DNA from: Methanomassiliicoccaceae archaeon
GTDB taxonomy: Archaea; Thermoplasmatota; Thermoplasmata; Methanomassiliicoccales; Methanomethylophilaceae
DNA length: 35,742 nt
Direction of reading: 5' to 3'
Assembly: GCA_009778575.1 (NCBI GenBank)
Contig: WRJJ01000007.1
Location: 1 to 35,742 of the forward strand
Positions 1-9,333 of the stretch are shown one piece after another. The translations under genes and the position numbers were made by a program. The stretch's first letter is position 1; the number at the start of each line of letters is the position of its first letter. Under the pieces are notes generated by a model that ran no database searches, was not told where the DNA came from, and saw nothing but the letters and a program-made list of their open reading frames with translations.

Positions 1-8
1 TGCGTTAA

Positions 9-992
<984 letters not shown>

Positions 993-1700
993 GTGACAAT
1001 GAACTGTATCATCGACGTCGATCACGATTTCTGGAAGAATTACAGAACGGACAAGAAAGACCCAGATTCGCACGATACACTTTTACGGGAATATCACAGG
1101 CTTCTTTGGAGCAAGCCGCTTCCCGACGGAAGACCGCTTTTACTGGACAGGTATCTCCAGCATAATTCGGAATTAGGCAGTTTCTCGTTCTCAAGCGACA
1201 GCTTCATGCATACTTATTCGGGCTGGAAAAGGTATCAGAACGTTATAGGTCAGATTCCCAAGGAAGAGATCGAATATTTCTACAGGGTCGCGAGCACGAT
1301 AGGCGCGATAACGATATTCCCGTCCAACAAGGTCAATGGGATGAGGACCATCAACGGAGAAAAAGGATGCAACGCCGGGATCCTTGACAGAATCGATCTC
1401 ACGATGGAATGCATCAGAAGACACTATGCCGGCGAAAGCAGCCCCATGAGCGCAACACTCGAAAGGTATGCTTCCTTCTTCGGCCTGTTCGGAGATTTCA
1501 AGGGGTACGTTGATTTCTTCCTGATGCAGGACATGGTTGACAATAGTTGCAGCGTCAAGTTTCTCTGTGAGTTCGGAGATTTCAATTCCTCTCCCCTTCC
1601 GGCAGGCGTTGAGGAATATATGCGTTACAAAGAGAACGCCATCGCATTCGTAACAAAAAGGAATCTCAGGATAAAGAAATGGGCAGAGGAGAACCTATAA
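993..1700 (+). CDS. Conserved hypothetical protein (resembles DUF6994-type proteins: KDPDSHDTLLREYHRLLWSKPLPDG)
   Basis: 235-aa ORF beginning immediately after kae1; family resemblance from memory only. Confidence 0.7.
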   Translation: MTMNCIIDVDHDFWKNYRTDKKDPDSHDTLLREYHRLLWSKPLPDGRPLLLDRYLQHNSELGSFSFSSDSFMHTYSGWKRYQNVIGQIPKEEIEYFYRVASTIGAITIFPSNKVNGMRTINGEKGCNAGILDRIDLTMECIRRHYAGESSPMSATLERYASFFGLFGDFKGYVDFFLMQDMVDNSCSVKFLCEFGDFNSSPLPAGVEEYMRYKENAIAFVTKRNLRIKKWAEENL

Positions 1701-1789
1701 CGGTCACTCACTCTGTTCGTTCAGATCCAGCGGCCGCGGCACGACCATAAGAATAACATGCGGACTCAAAAAATAGATGAAAAATGTAC

Positions 1790-1799
1790 ATTTATAAAG
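1790..1799 (+). promoter_or_regulatory. TATA box for the antitoxin gene (likely leaderless)
   Basis: acatttataaagc about 25 nt upstream of the GTG start at 1820. Confidence 0.5.
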
Positions 1800-1819
1800 C
1801 TGCGGTTTGATATTCTTCT

Positions 1820-2068
1820 GTGGACACGATCGACATCACACAGGCACGCGATGACCTATTCAAAGTAATGGATCATATTCTCGAAGGCAGGAAGGCCAAG
1901 ATCACATCGAAAAAAGGTAACGCAATCCTTCTAAGTGAAGAAGAATGGAATGGGATCGTAGAAACTCTGTATGTCTTGTCGGACCCCGATATCCTTCCTG
2001 CGGTCATGGAAGCGCGCGAGACCCCCACATCCGAGCTGGAAAGGGTAAATTGGAGAGATGCCTTCTGA
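1820..2068 (+). CDS. Phd/YefM-type antitoxin (GTG start)
   Basis: 82 aa, ITQARDDLFKVMDHILEGRKAKITSKKGNAILLSEEEWNGIVETLYVLSDPD is typical of Phd/YefM antitoxins. Confidence 0.85.
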   Translation: MDTIDITQARDDLFKVMDHILEGRKAKITSKKGNAILLSEEEWNGIVETLYVLSDPDILPAVMEARETPTSELERVNWRDAF

Positions 2069-2188
2069 CGTTTCCCGTTAGGTACACTGAATTCGCATCG
2101 GTATCGGCAGGGGCGCACCATAATAGGATTTCTTCTGTTCATAGAACAGGGCGTCTCAGATAAGTTCGCAATACCTCATTATTTTTGA
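2069..2188 (+). pseudogene. Possible remnant of a YoeB/RelE-type toxin, in frame after the antitoxin stop
   Basis: Translation RFPLGTLNSHRYRQGRTIIGFLLFIEQGVSDKFAIPHYF* loosely resembles a toxin C-terminus (PLxGxL..SRR..RLVY...HY); no start codon. Confidence 0.3.
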
Positions 2189-3094
2189 ATAGCTTTTGTA
2201 AATGCCCTCTTCACAATAGTAGAGGTATCTCCCGTAATAGCTCTCCATGGAGAGAACCCCTGCTTCGTTCAATTTCAGCGCCCGCGCCGATATTATCGCA
2301 TCCCTTTCTCTCTTCCCGTATATCCTTCTCAGATAGGTCCGGTACATTTCAGGATCCCATTTCAGGATCGTTTCACCGAAATAGGATGTCATGTAGTTTG
2401 CATTGCTTATCTGCACATAGGGCATGAAGCTTTTCAGGTGCAGCCTTGTTGCCATATAATTTGAATAGTTATCGATCATTTTTGCCATGATCATCTCCGG
2501 CAGTTCCGAAGGTTCTACGTCAAGGTCCATTTTCCGCCCCGGCATTATGTGATCTCCGTCTGCGGTGATCACCCCGAGACTACGCAGGAAGTCGATATTT
2601 TTGATCAGTTTCTCTGCCGGCCATTTTTTGAATTTGGATGTGTTTGCGGTCATATCGCCGTCTTTAGCAACACACGCTATTATCTCCAAGAGGGGGTTCA
2701 TCTGTTTTCTGACAGCATCGATCTTGACGAGTTTCTCTCCGGTTGACTGCAGGAGGATAAGTTCGGACCAGCTGAGGCTCTGTTTGAGGAAAGCCGATAT
2801 TTTCTCGAGTATTTCCGATAATGGCGGAAACACTATCTCCGGACCAAGGCTGCCTTCGCGCCAGTATGCGCTAAAGATATCTTTGTGCCCGATGTACCGG
2901 ATGCTCGTTCCGCCCGGGACCGAGGCGAGTATCAATTCATCCGTGTATACTCCGATCCCTATCATGTCATCTTTGGTCTCGGGCATGGTGGATACGTAGC
3001 ACAAGCTGCCTATCTTGCTCTTTACAAAGGCATCTACCGCATAGATGTTTGAAGTATCCAGATCAAAAGAAAATGCTAACTCTTCACTCGACAT
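2156..3094 (-). CDS. Hypothetical protein (312 aa), overlaps the DHH gene start/stop
   Basis: Long ORF, operonic overlap with the gene at 3084..4442. Confidence 0.75.
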   Translation of the reverse strand: MSSEELAFSFDLDTSNIYAVDAFVKSKIGSLCYVSTMPETKDDMIGIGVYTDELILASVPGGTSIRYIGHKDIFSAYWREGSLGPEIVFPPLSEILEKISAFLKQSLSWSELILLQSTGEKLVKIDAVRKQMNPLLEIIACVAKDGDMTANTSKFKKWPAEKLIKNIDFLRSLGVITADGDHIMPGRKMDLDVEPSELPEMIMAKMIDNYSNYMATRLHLKSFMPYVQISNANYMTSYFGETILKWDPEMYRTYLRRIYGKRERDAIISARALKLNEAGVLSMESYYGRYLYYCEEGIYKSYSKIMRYCELI

Positions 3095-4442
3095 CTGCTC
3101 TTCCTTGGATCTGCTTCCCTATGATCATATCAAGATTCGAAAGGAACTCTTCGCATTTGTCTTTCGGACAGGAGCCGCCGCTGGCTATCCTGTGCCCGCC
3201 GCCGGTGCCGCCGACGGACGCGCACGCTTCTTTCAACGCTGTTGAAAGGTCCACTCCCTTCTCCAAAAGGCTGAATGTAGCCCTGGATGAGATCTTCGCC
3301 GTTCCCTCCGACCGGTTGACCCCGATCGTTGGTTTGGAGGGGTCCCCCATGAACTGCATCGCGATGCTGCAAAGCATCCCGGTGAATCCGAGCGTGGAGC
3401 TGTCGAACCATTGGATGTTCTCCATTTGGCTGAGGCCGTTCTTTTGAAGGGAAAGCACTCCCTCCATCATCTGTGATCGGGAAGTGTTCTCCAGTTCGAC
3501 CGCCAGGGTGAGGTTCTTCGCATCCCCCATTCCCGCCGAGACCCCAACTCCTCCAAGACCCAGACGCCCGCATCCGTTCAGTACGGACCCAAGCGTCTCC
3601 GCATCCATGCTCCAATCCTTCAACTGATACACTGTGCGCGAAAGCTCGAACATCGTCTGCACGGAAGTGCCCTGTTCGATCAGTTTCAGGGCGATCAGGG
3701 ACGAGAGTTTCCTTTTTTCGTTCTCTGTCAGGTCCTTGCTGTTCTTCTCCCTGCCGATCCCCGCCGAATCCAGAAGCCCCGCAACGCCGTCAGCATTGCC
3801 GCTTATCCCGGCCAGGTACGGCTCGGTGGAGAGGTAGAGTTCCGAGGCCAGATGTCCGCGGGGTATCATGGATCCCTCCGCCACCTTGATGTATCCTCTC
3901 TCCAAGGCCTCTTCGTAAAGGTAGACGTTCAGCCCCTTCACGCCGTTCACCGCCTGCCTGTCGCCGGTGATCCCCGCGAACGCCACCTGCACCAGGTCCC
4001 AATTCTTTTCGCTCACCGCCACCGAGAACAAAAAGGACATCGTCGCACCGCATCCCGACGTCATGCCGTCGATGCCGTAGAGGTGGGGGTTCGCGTAGCA
4101 TATCCTCTTCGCCTGTTGTTCTGCAGTGTGATGGTCTAGTACGATCACGTCGCACTCTAAGGAATCAAGCTGCTCTATGTACGACGCGCCGAGGTCCGAG
4201 ATGATGATGCATCCTGCGGGGTTCTTTCTTATGAGCTCCATGGCCGCGTTGTCCAAACTTGTCAGAAGGGTGACCTTGAACTCCTTCCCCGCCCTCAGTA
4301 GGGTCTTCGCTATTATCGACGCCGACGATATACCGTCCGCGTCGTAATGGGAATAAACTTGAATAAAATCGTGGCCGCTGATTATATCGGCCGCTTGGGA
4401 TAAAGTGGAAAGAAGTTTGGAAGGAAGGACGGTATCGTCCAT
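3084..4442 (-). CDS. DHH/DHHA1 family phosphoesterase (archaeal RecJ-like)
   Basis: HYDADGISSASI, DLGASY, VIVLDHHTAE and C-terminal GGTGGGHRIASGG motifs. Confidence 0.93.
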   Translation of the reverse strand: MDDTVLPSKLLSTLSQAADIISGHDFIQVYSHYDADGISSASIIAKTLLRAGKEFKVTLLTSLDNAAMELIRKNPAGCIIISDLGASYIEQLDSLECDVIVLDHHTAEQQAKRICYANPHLYGIDGMTSGCGATMSFLFSVAVSEKNWDLVQVAFAGITGDRQAVNGVKGLNVYLYEEALERGYIKVAEGSMIPRGHLASELYLSTEPYLAGISGNADGVAGLLDSAGIGREKNSKDLTENEKRKLSSLIALKLIEQGTSVQTMFELSRTVYQLKDWSMDAETLGSVLNGCGRLGLGGVGVSAGMGDAKNLTLAVELENTSRSQMMEGVLSLQKNGLSQMENIQWFDSSTLGFTGMLCSIAMQFMGDPSKPTIGVNRSEGTAKISSRATFSLLEKGVDLSTALKEACASVGGTGGGHRIASGGSCPKDKCEEFLSNLDMIIGKQIQGRADVE

Positions 4443-4449
4443 AGGGCCC

Positions 4450-4905
4450 TCACTTGAGCATTATCTCTGCGTTCGCCAGAGAGTATTTCCAGTTCTGGGG
4501 GAGGACGCCGGTCCGCTTGTAGTAGCGCTCCAGTCTCCTGATCTTCGCTTCGATCAGGTTGAGCCCCCTTAGGTTGGAAACGTCCCCTTTGTTGTTCTTA
4601 ACGTGAACGTTGAGGGAGATGGCCCTCCTCATAAGGTTTGAAAGGTCTTCGGGAAGGTTGGGCATGACTCCTTTTTCCTTCATGATCTCGGTGACGGTCT
4701 TTCCCGTTGCCAATCTGACATTGGGGACGCCGTACTGGTCCCTGAGGATGAGTCCGATCTTTGCGGATACGTTGCCGCGTTCGGCGAGCTCAACGATGAG
4801 GTCCTCTATTTCGGTGGCTGTAAGAGGCACCCACTCAGGGTTCTCGGTTATCATGGGGCGTTTCGAACAGGATCTGCCCTTTCTTCTTGCGTGCATTCTT
4901 GCCAT
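4450..4905 (-). CDS. rps15: 30S ribosomal protein S15
   Basis: MARMHARRKGRSCSKRP...LRDQYGVPNVRLATGK...RRLERYYKRTGVLPQNWKY. Confidence 0.97.
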   Translation of the reverse strand: MARMHARRKGRSCSKRPMITENPEWVPLTATEIEDLIVELAERGNVSAKIGLILRDQYGVPNVRLATGKTVTEIMKEKGVMPNLPEDLSNLMRRAISLNVHVKNNKGDVSNLRGLNLIEAKIRRLERYYKRTGVLPQNWKYSLANAEIMLK

Positions 4906-5085
4906 ATTTTGATTCTCCGATCATTATATATGCGGCGAGGCTTGACACTCCAATCCTAATGTAGTATAAAAGATTGCCCCTTTATATTATGGGAGAAGGG
5001 GTAATAAGAGCCATGCCAAGAGGTCCGGAAGGTCTTTGTTTAACACTATGGAATTTTTCACTCGCAAAACAATTAATATAATTGA

Positions 5086-5104
5086 TTGCTAATGCTGTTA
5101 GCAA
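5086..5104. promoter_or_regulatory. Inverted repeat TTGCTAA-tgctg-TTAGCAA, candidate MarR autoregulatory operator
   Basis: Perfect 7-bp arms, just downstream of an AT-rich TATA-like element (aattaatataattg) and 10 nt before the MarR ATG. Confidence 0.65.
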
Positions 5105-5113
5105 ACATAGGAA

Positions 5114-5560
5114 ATGAAAGAGATGGACTACAGCATTCTCGCCAGGGAATTCATACAGAATATGCAGGCCGTCAGGACCGCGGGGCAGAGAGACAGCTTC
5201 GAAGGGTTCAAGGGCGAGATATTCATCCTTCACTTCATCAAAGAGAGTCAGGGCAAGACAGTCCCCGGAAGCATAAGCGATGCGATCGGCGTCAGTTCGG
5301 CGCGGGTCGCCGCGGCCCTGAACAGCCTCGAGGAAAAAGAGATGATCACTCGGAGGATAGACAGCGATGACCGGAGGAGGATCATCGTCGAATTGACACC
5401 GAAGGGCATGGACTACGCTGAAGAATGCCAAAGGGATCATTTTGGCAAAATAGAGAACCTCCTTATGTTATTGGGAGAAGAGGACGCAAAGGAATTGGTG
5501 CGGATCGTCGGCAGGGTGGCGGGGGTGCTTTCGAAGGACCCGGACCAGAGGGGCCGCTGA
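5114..5560 (+). CDS. MarR family transcriptional regulator
   Basis: wHTH: GSISDAIGVSSARVAAALNSLEEKEMITRRIDSDDRRRIIVELTPKGMDYAEE. Confidence 0.92.
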   Translation: MKEMDYSILAREFIQNMQAVRTAGQRDSFEGFKGEIFILHFIKESQGKTVPGSISDAIGVSSARVAAALNSLEEKEMITRRIDSDDRRRIIVELTPKGMDYAEECQRDHFGKIENLLMLLGEEDAKELVRIVGRVAGVLSKDPDQRGR

Positions 5561-5668
5561 GCTCGTTCTCGCAAAGTGCCAGAACGTTTGTTCCGGCAGT
5601 TGCGGCCGCAGACGATAATGACTTTAAGATAACATCAAACAACACAGGAAACAGTTCAAGGTAATGGT

Positions 5669-7432
5669 ATGAAAAGTATTCTCAAACATCTCAGGCCTAA
5701 AGATTGGGCAATGATAGGAGTGATCCTGGTCTTCGTGGTGATCCAGGTATGGTTCGATCTGAAACTGCCCGAATACATGAAGACGATCACGGAGCTCGTG
5801 GGAACCCCGGGCAGCGAGATGAGCGAAGTATGGCTGAACGGAGAGTATATGCTCCTATGCGCGCTTGGAAGTCTCGCGACAGCTATCATAGTAGGTTTCA
5901 TAGCCTCAAAATTAGGCACATCCTATTCGCAAAGGCTCAGAAGCATGCAGTTCAACAAGGTCGACTCCTTCTCAATGGCCGAGATAAACAAATTCTCGAT
6001 AGCCAGCCTGATCACCCGTTCCACGAACGACGTGACGCAGGTGCAGATGGGTTTCATAATGGGTCTGCAGATCCTTCTCAAAGCGCCCATACTCATGGTG
6101 TGGACCGTCATCAAGATCTCCGGCAAAGGATTCGAATGGACGCTTGCGACGGGCGTGTCGATGGCCGTCATCGCTATGATCTTCATCGCAATGGCGATGC
6201 TTGTGATCCCCAAATTCAGAAAGATGCAGGTGCTCATCGACAACATCAACCGGGTGGCAAGAGAGAATCTTACCGGGCTGCCGGTGGTCCGTGCGTACAA
6301 TGCGGAGGACCATCAGAAATCAAAGTTCGAAAAGGCCAACGATGAACTGACTGCCACTTATCTGTATACGACGCGCGCCATTGCGGTCTTGTTACCGGCG
6401 ATAACCTTGATAATAAACGCTTTGATGCTGGCCATATATTGGATCGCCGCGGTATTGATCAACGACGCCGTCGGCCCCGATGAGGCGCTGGATATTCTCG
6501 CGAACACGTTCGTGTTCACTACCTATGCGATGCTTGTTATGATGTCGGTCATGATGATAATGATCTTCTTCATCATGCTGCCCCGCGCGCAGGTGGCGGC
6601 AAGGCGTATCGGCGAAGTGATAGATACGGAACCGTCGATCAAGGACGGGCCGGTGACGGAGTCAGATCCAGCCAGAAAAGGCGAGATCGAGTTCAGGAAT
6701 GTGAGCTTCAAGTATCCGGATGCGGCGGATTATGTTCTGAGGGATGTCAGTTTTTCGGCAAAACAGGGCGAAACGATAGCATTCATAGGTTCGACCGGAA
6801 GCGGAAAGAGCACACTCATTAACCTTGTTCCGAGATTCTACGATGCCACCGAGGGATCCGTTCTCGTGGACGGCGTGGATGTCCGCGAATACAAACTGGA
6901 ATCGCTTTACAACAAGATCGGGTACATACCGCAGAAGAGCGTCCTGTTCAGCGGGACCGTATCATCCAACGTGGCGTTCGGCGACGGCGGCAGCGCGCAG
7001 GCGACGGAAGAGGATGTCAGAGATGCCGTAAGGATCGCCCAGGGCAAGGACTTCGTTGAAGAGATGAACGGTACATACGATGCCGAGATCTCCCGCGGCG
7101 GCACAAACATTTCGGGGGGCCAGAAGCAGCGCCTTTCAATCGCTCGCGCCGTTTGTAAAAAGCCTGAGATATTCATCTTCGACGACAGTTTCTCCGCACT
7201 TGATTACAAGACGGACCGCACCCTCAGAACCGTTCTGAAGAAGGAGACCCAGGGGGCCACAAGCATGATCGTCGCCCAACGCATCGGGACCATCATGGAT
7301 GCGGATAAGATCGTCGTTCTTGACGAAGGGAAGGTAGCGGGGATCGGAAAGCACAAGGAACTGCTCAAGACCTGCCGTGTCTACAAAGAGATCGCCATAT
7401 CGCAGCTGAGCGAAGAGGAGTTGGCAATATGA
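5669..7432 (+). CDS. ABC exporter half-transporter (TMD-NBD) with degenerate NBD
   Basis: Walker A GSTGSGKST, signature ISGGQKQRLS, Walker B IFIFDDSFSALD, VAQRIG at the H-loop. Confidence 0.95.
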   Translation: MKSILKHLRPKDWAMIGVILVFVVIQVWFDLKLPEYMKTITELVGTPGSEMSEVWLNGEYMLLCALGSLATAIIVGFIASKLGTSYSQRLRSMQFNKVDSFSMAEINKFSIASLITRSTNDVTQVQMGFIMGLQILLKAPILMVWTVIKISGKGFEWTLATGVSMAVIAMIFIAMAMLVIPKFRKMQVLIDNINRVARENLTGLPVVRAYNAEDHQKSKFEKANDELTATYLYTTRAIAVLLPAITLIINALMLAIYWIAAVLINDAVGPDEALDILANTFVFTTYAMLVMMSVMMIMIFFIMLPRAQVAARRIGEVIDTEPSIKDGPVTESDPARKGEIEFRNVSFKYPDAADYVLRDVSFSAKQGETIAFIGSTGSGKSTLINLVPRFYDATEGSVLVDGVDVREYKLESLYNKIGYIPQKSVLFSGTVSSNVAFGDGGSAQATEEDVRDAVRIAQGKDFVEEMNGTYDAEISRGGTNISGGQKQRLSIARAVCKKPEIFIFDDSFSALDYKTDRTLRTVLKKETQGATSMIVAQRIGTIMDADKIVVLDEGKVAGIGKHKELLKTCRVYKEIAISQLSEEELAI

Positions 7433-9279
7433 GCGAAGAAACACGCAGCAGACAGCCTGTGAGGGCCCGCCGCGGCCCCGGCCCCGGCCCCGGCATGGGC
7501 CCGGGGGAAAAGCCCAAGGAATTCAAGAAGACATGGTCAAAATTGATCAAGTACAGCAAATCGTTCCTTCCCACCGTCGCCGTGGCGATGGTGATGGCCG
7601 CTCTAGCATCGGTATTGATGATACTTGCCCCTGACAAAATAAAGGAACTGATAGACGAGATAACGAACGTCATTCCCGGATTGATGGGCGGAGTGCCGAC
7701 CCCCATCGACATGCACTTCGTGGAAACCATCGCCCTGATCCTTGTCTGCTTGTACGTAGGATCTGCGATATTGACCTTCGTCATGGGCTGGATCATGGCC
7801 ACCGTCACTCAGAAGATATCCAAGCAGATGAGGTCTGATATCTCAAAAAAGATTAACCGTCTGCCGTTCAGCTACTTCAACAAAACAAGCTACGGAGATG
7901 TCCTGAGCCGCATAACAAACGATGTGGATACGGTAGGACAGACATTGAATCAAAGCGTTTCCACGCTCGCGTCCGCGGTGACGATGTTATTCGGCGCATT
8001 GATAATGATGCTCTTAACGAATGTTACCATGGCGCTTACGGCCGTGGGTGCCAGTATCCTCGGTTTTGCAATGATGGCCATAATCGTGAAGAGGTCTCAA
8101 AAGTTCTTCACCACGCAGCAGAATGAACTGGGAAACGTCAACGGATATGTGGAGGAGGCATACACGGGGCACAATATCCTGAAGATATACAACGCAAGCA
8201 GCAGATCTAAGAGGGAATTTGAGGAGATAAACTCCAGACTGTACGTGAGCGGATGGAAGTCCATGTTCTTTTCGGGCATGATGATGCCGCTGATGATGTT
8301 CATAAGCAACTTCGGATACGTGGCGGTATGCGTCGTCGGCGCCGTACTGACCATGGACGGCGCGATCACATTCGGAGTGATAGCGGCATTCATGATATAC
8401 GTCCGGCTGTTCACACAGCCGCTTTCGCAATTCGCGCAGGCCGCAAGCAACCTTCAGAGGACGGCGGCCGCAAGCGAGCGCGTGTTCGAGTTCCTGGAAG
8501 AGGAGGAGATGGACGACGAGTCTCAGAAGGTAAGGAGGCTTGCCGAGGTGGACGGAGAAGTGGAATTCAGGAACGTCGGGTTCGGATACACCCCAAGCAA
8601 GACGGTCATTCATGATTTCTCGGCAAAGGTGAAGGCGGGGCAGAAGATCGCCATCGTGGGGCCCACGGGAGCCGGGAAGACAACATTGGTCAACCTGCTG
8701 ATGAGATTCTACGAACTGGACCGCGGCGAGATACTGCTTGACGGCGTGCCCATAAACGAGGTCCCCCGGGAGAATGTGCACGAGCAGTTCTGCATGGTGC
8801 TTCAGGACACGTGGCTATTTGAAGGCACGATAAAAGAGAATATCATATACTCAAAATCCGGCGTATCGGATGAGGACGTGGTCTCCGCCTGTAAGACCGT
8901 CGGATTGGACCATTTCATAAGAACGCTGCCCGACGGATACGACACCGTGCTCAACGACACGGCGAGCCTGTCCGAAGGCCAGAAACAGCTGCTGACCATT
9001 GCGCGCGCCATAATCAAGGATTCGCCGCTGCTGATATTGGATGAGGCAACAAGTTCGGTGGACACGCGTACCGAACGCATCGTGCAGGAGGCCATGGATT
9101 CGCTGACGAAGAACAGGACGTCCTTCATCATCGCGCACAGGCTGTCGACGATCAAGAACGCCGACCTGATCCTGGTGCTCAGGGACGGCGACATAATCGA
9201 GAACGGCACCCATTCGGCATTGCTGGCACAGGGCGGGTTCTACGCCGAACTCTACAACAGCCAGTTCGAAACGTCTTGA
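7429..9279 (+). CDS. ABC exporter half-transporter (TMD-NBD), partner of the preceding gene
   Basis: Walker A GPTGAGKTT, signature LSEGQKQLL, Walker B LLILDEATSSVD, IIAHRLSTI; start overlaps upstream stop. Confidence 0.95.
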   Translation: MSEETRSRQPVRARRGPGPGPGMGPGEKPKEFKKTWSKLIKYSKSFLPTVAVAMVMAALASVLMILAPDKIKELIDEITNVIPGLMGGVPTPIDMHFVETIALILVCLYVGSAILTFVMGWIMATVTQKISKQMRSDISKKINRLPFSYFNKTSYGDVLSRITNDVDTVGQTLNQSVSTLASAVTMLFGALIMMLLTNVTMALTAVGASILGFAMMAIIVKRSQKFFTTQQNELGNVNGYVEEAYTGHNILKIYNASSRSKREFEEINSRLYVSGWKSMFFSGMMMPLMMFISNFGYVAVCVVGAVLTMDGAITFGVIAAFMIYVRLFTQPLSQFAQAASNLQRTAAASERVFEFLEEEEMDDESQKVRRLAEVDGEVEFRNVGFGYTPSKTVIHDFSAKVKAGQKIAIVGPTGAGKTTLVNLLMRFYELDRGEILLDGVPINEVPRENVHEQFCMVLQDTWLFEGTIKENIIYSKSGVSDEDVVSACKTVGLDHFIRTLPDGYDTVLNDTASLSEGQKQLLTIARAIIKDSPLLILDEATSSVDTRTERIVQEAMDSLTKNRTSFIIAHRLSTIKNADLILVLRDGDIIENGTHSALLAQGGFYAELYNSQFETS

Positions 9280-9333
9280 ACAAACATCTAAAACGGGGCG
9301 GGCCGTATTCTCTCGGCCTCCCCGAAACCCATA

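Noticed and set aside
5573-5600. Imperfect hairpin (ccagaac-gttt-gttccgg) between marR and the ABC genes as a second MarR operator
   Set aside because: Sequence does not resemble the TTGCTAA palindrome and has a mismatch; more likely a chance hairpin.
7456-7515. Gly-Pro repeat-rich DNA (GPGPGPGMGPG) and matching antisense ORF
   Set aside because: Simple low-complexity N-terminal linker common in this ABC exporter type; the antisense ORF is a codon-bias shadow.
8014-8781. 255-aa minus-strand ORF inside the ABC transporter gene
   Set aside because: Fully antisense to a well-supported CDS; composition is His/Arg-rich shadow translation with no recognizable domain.
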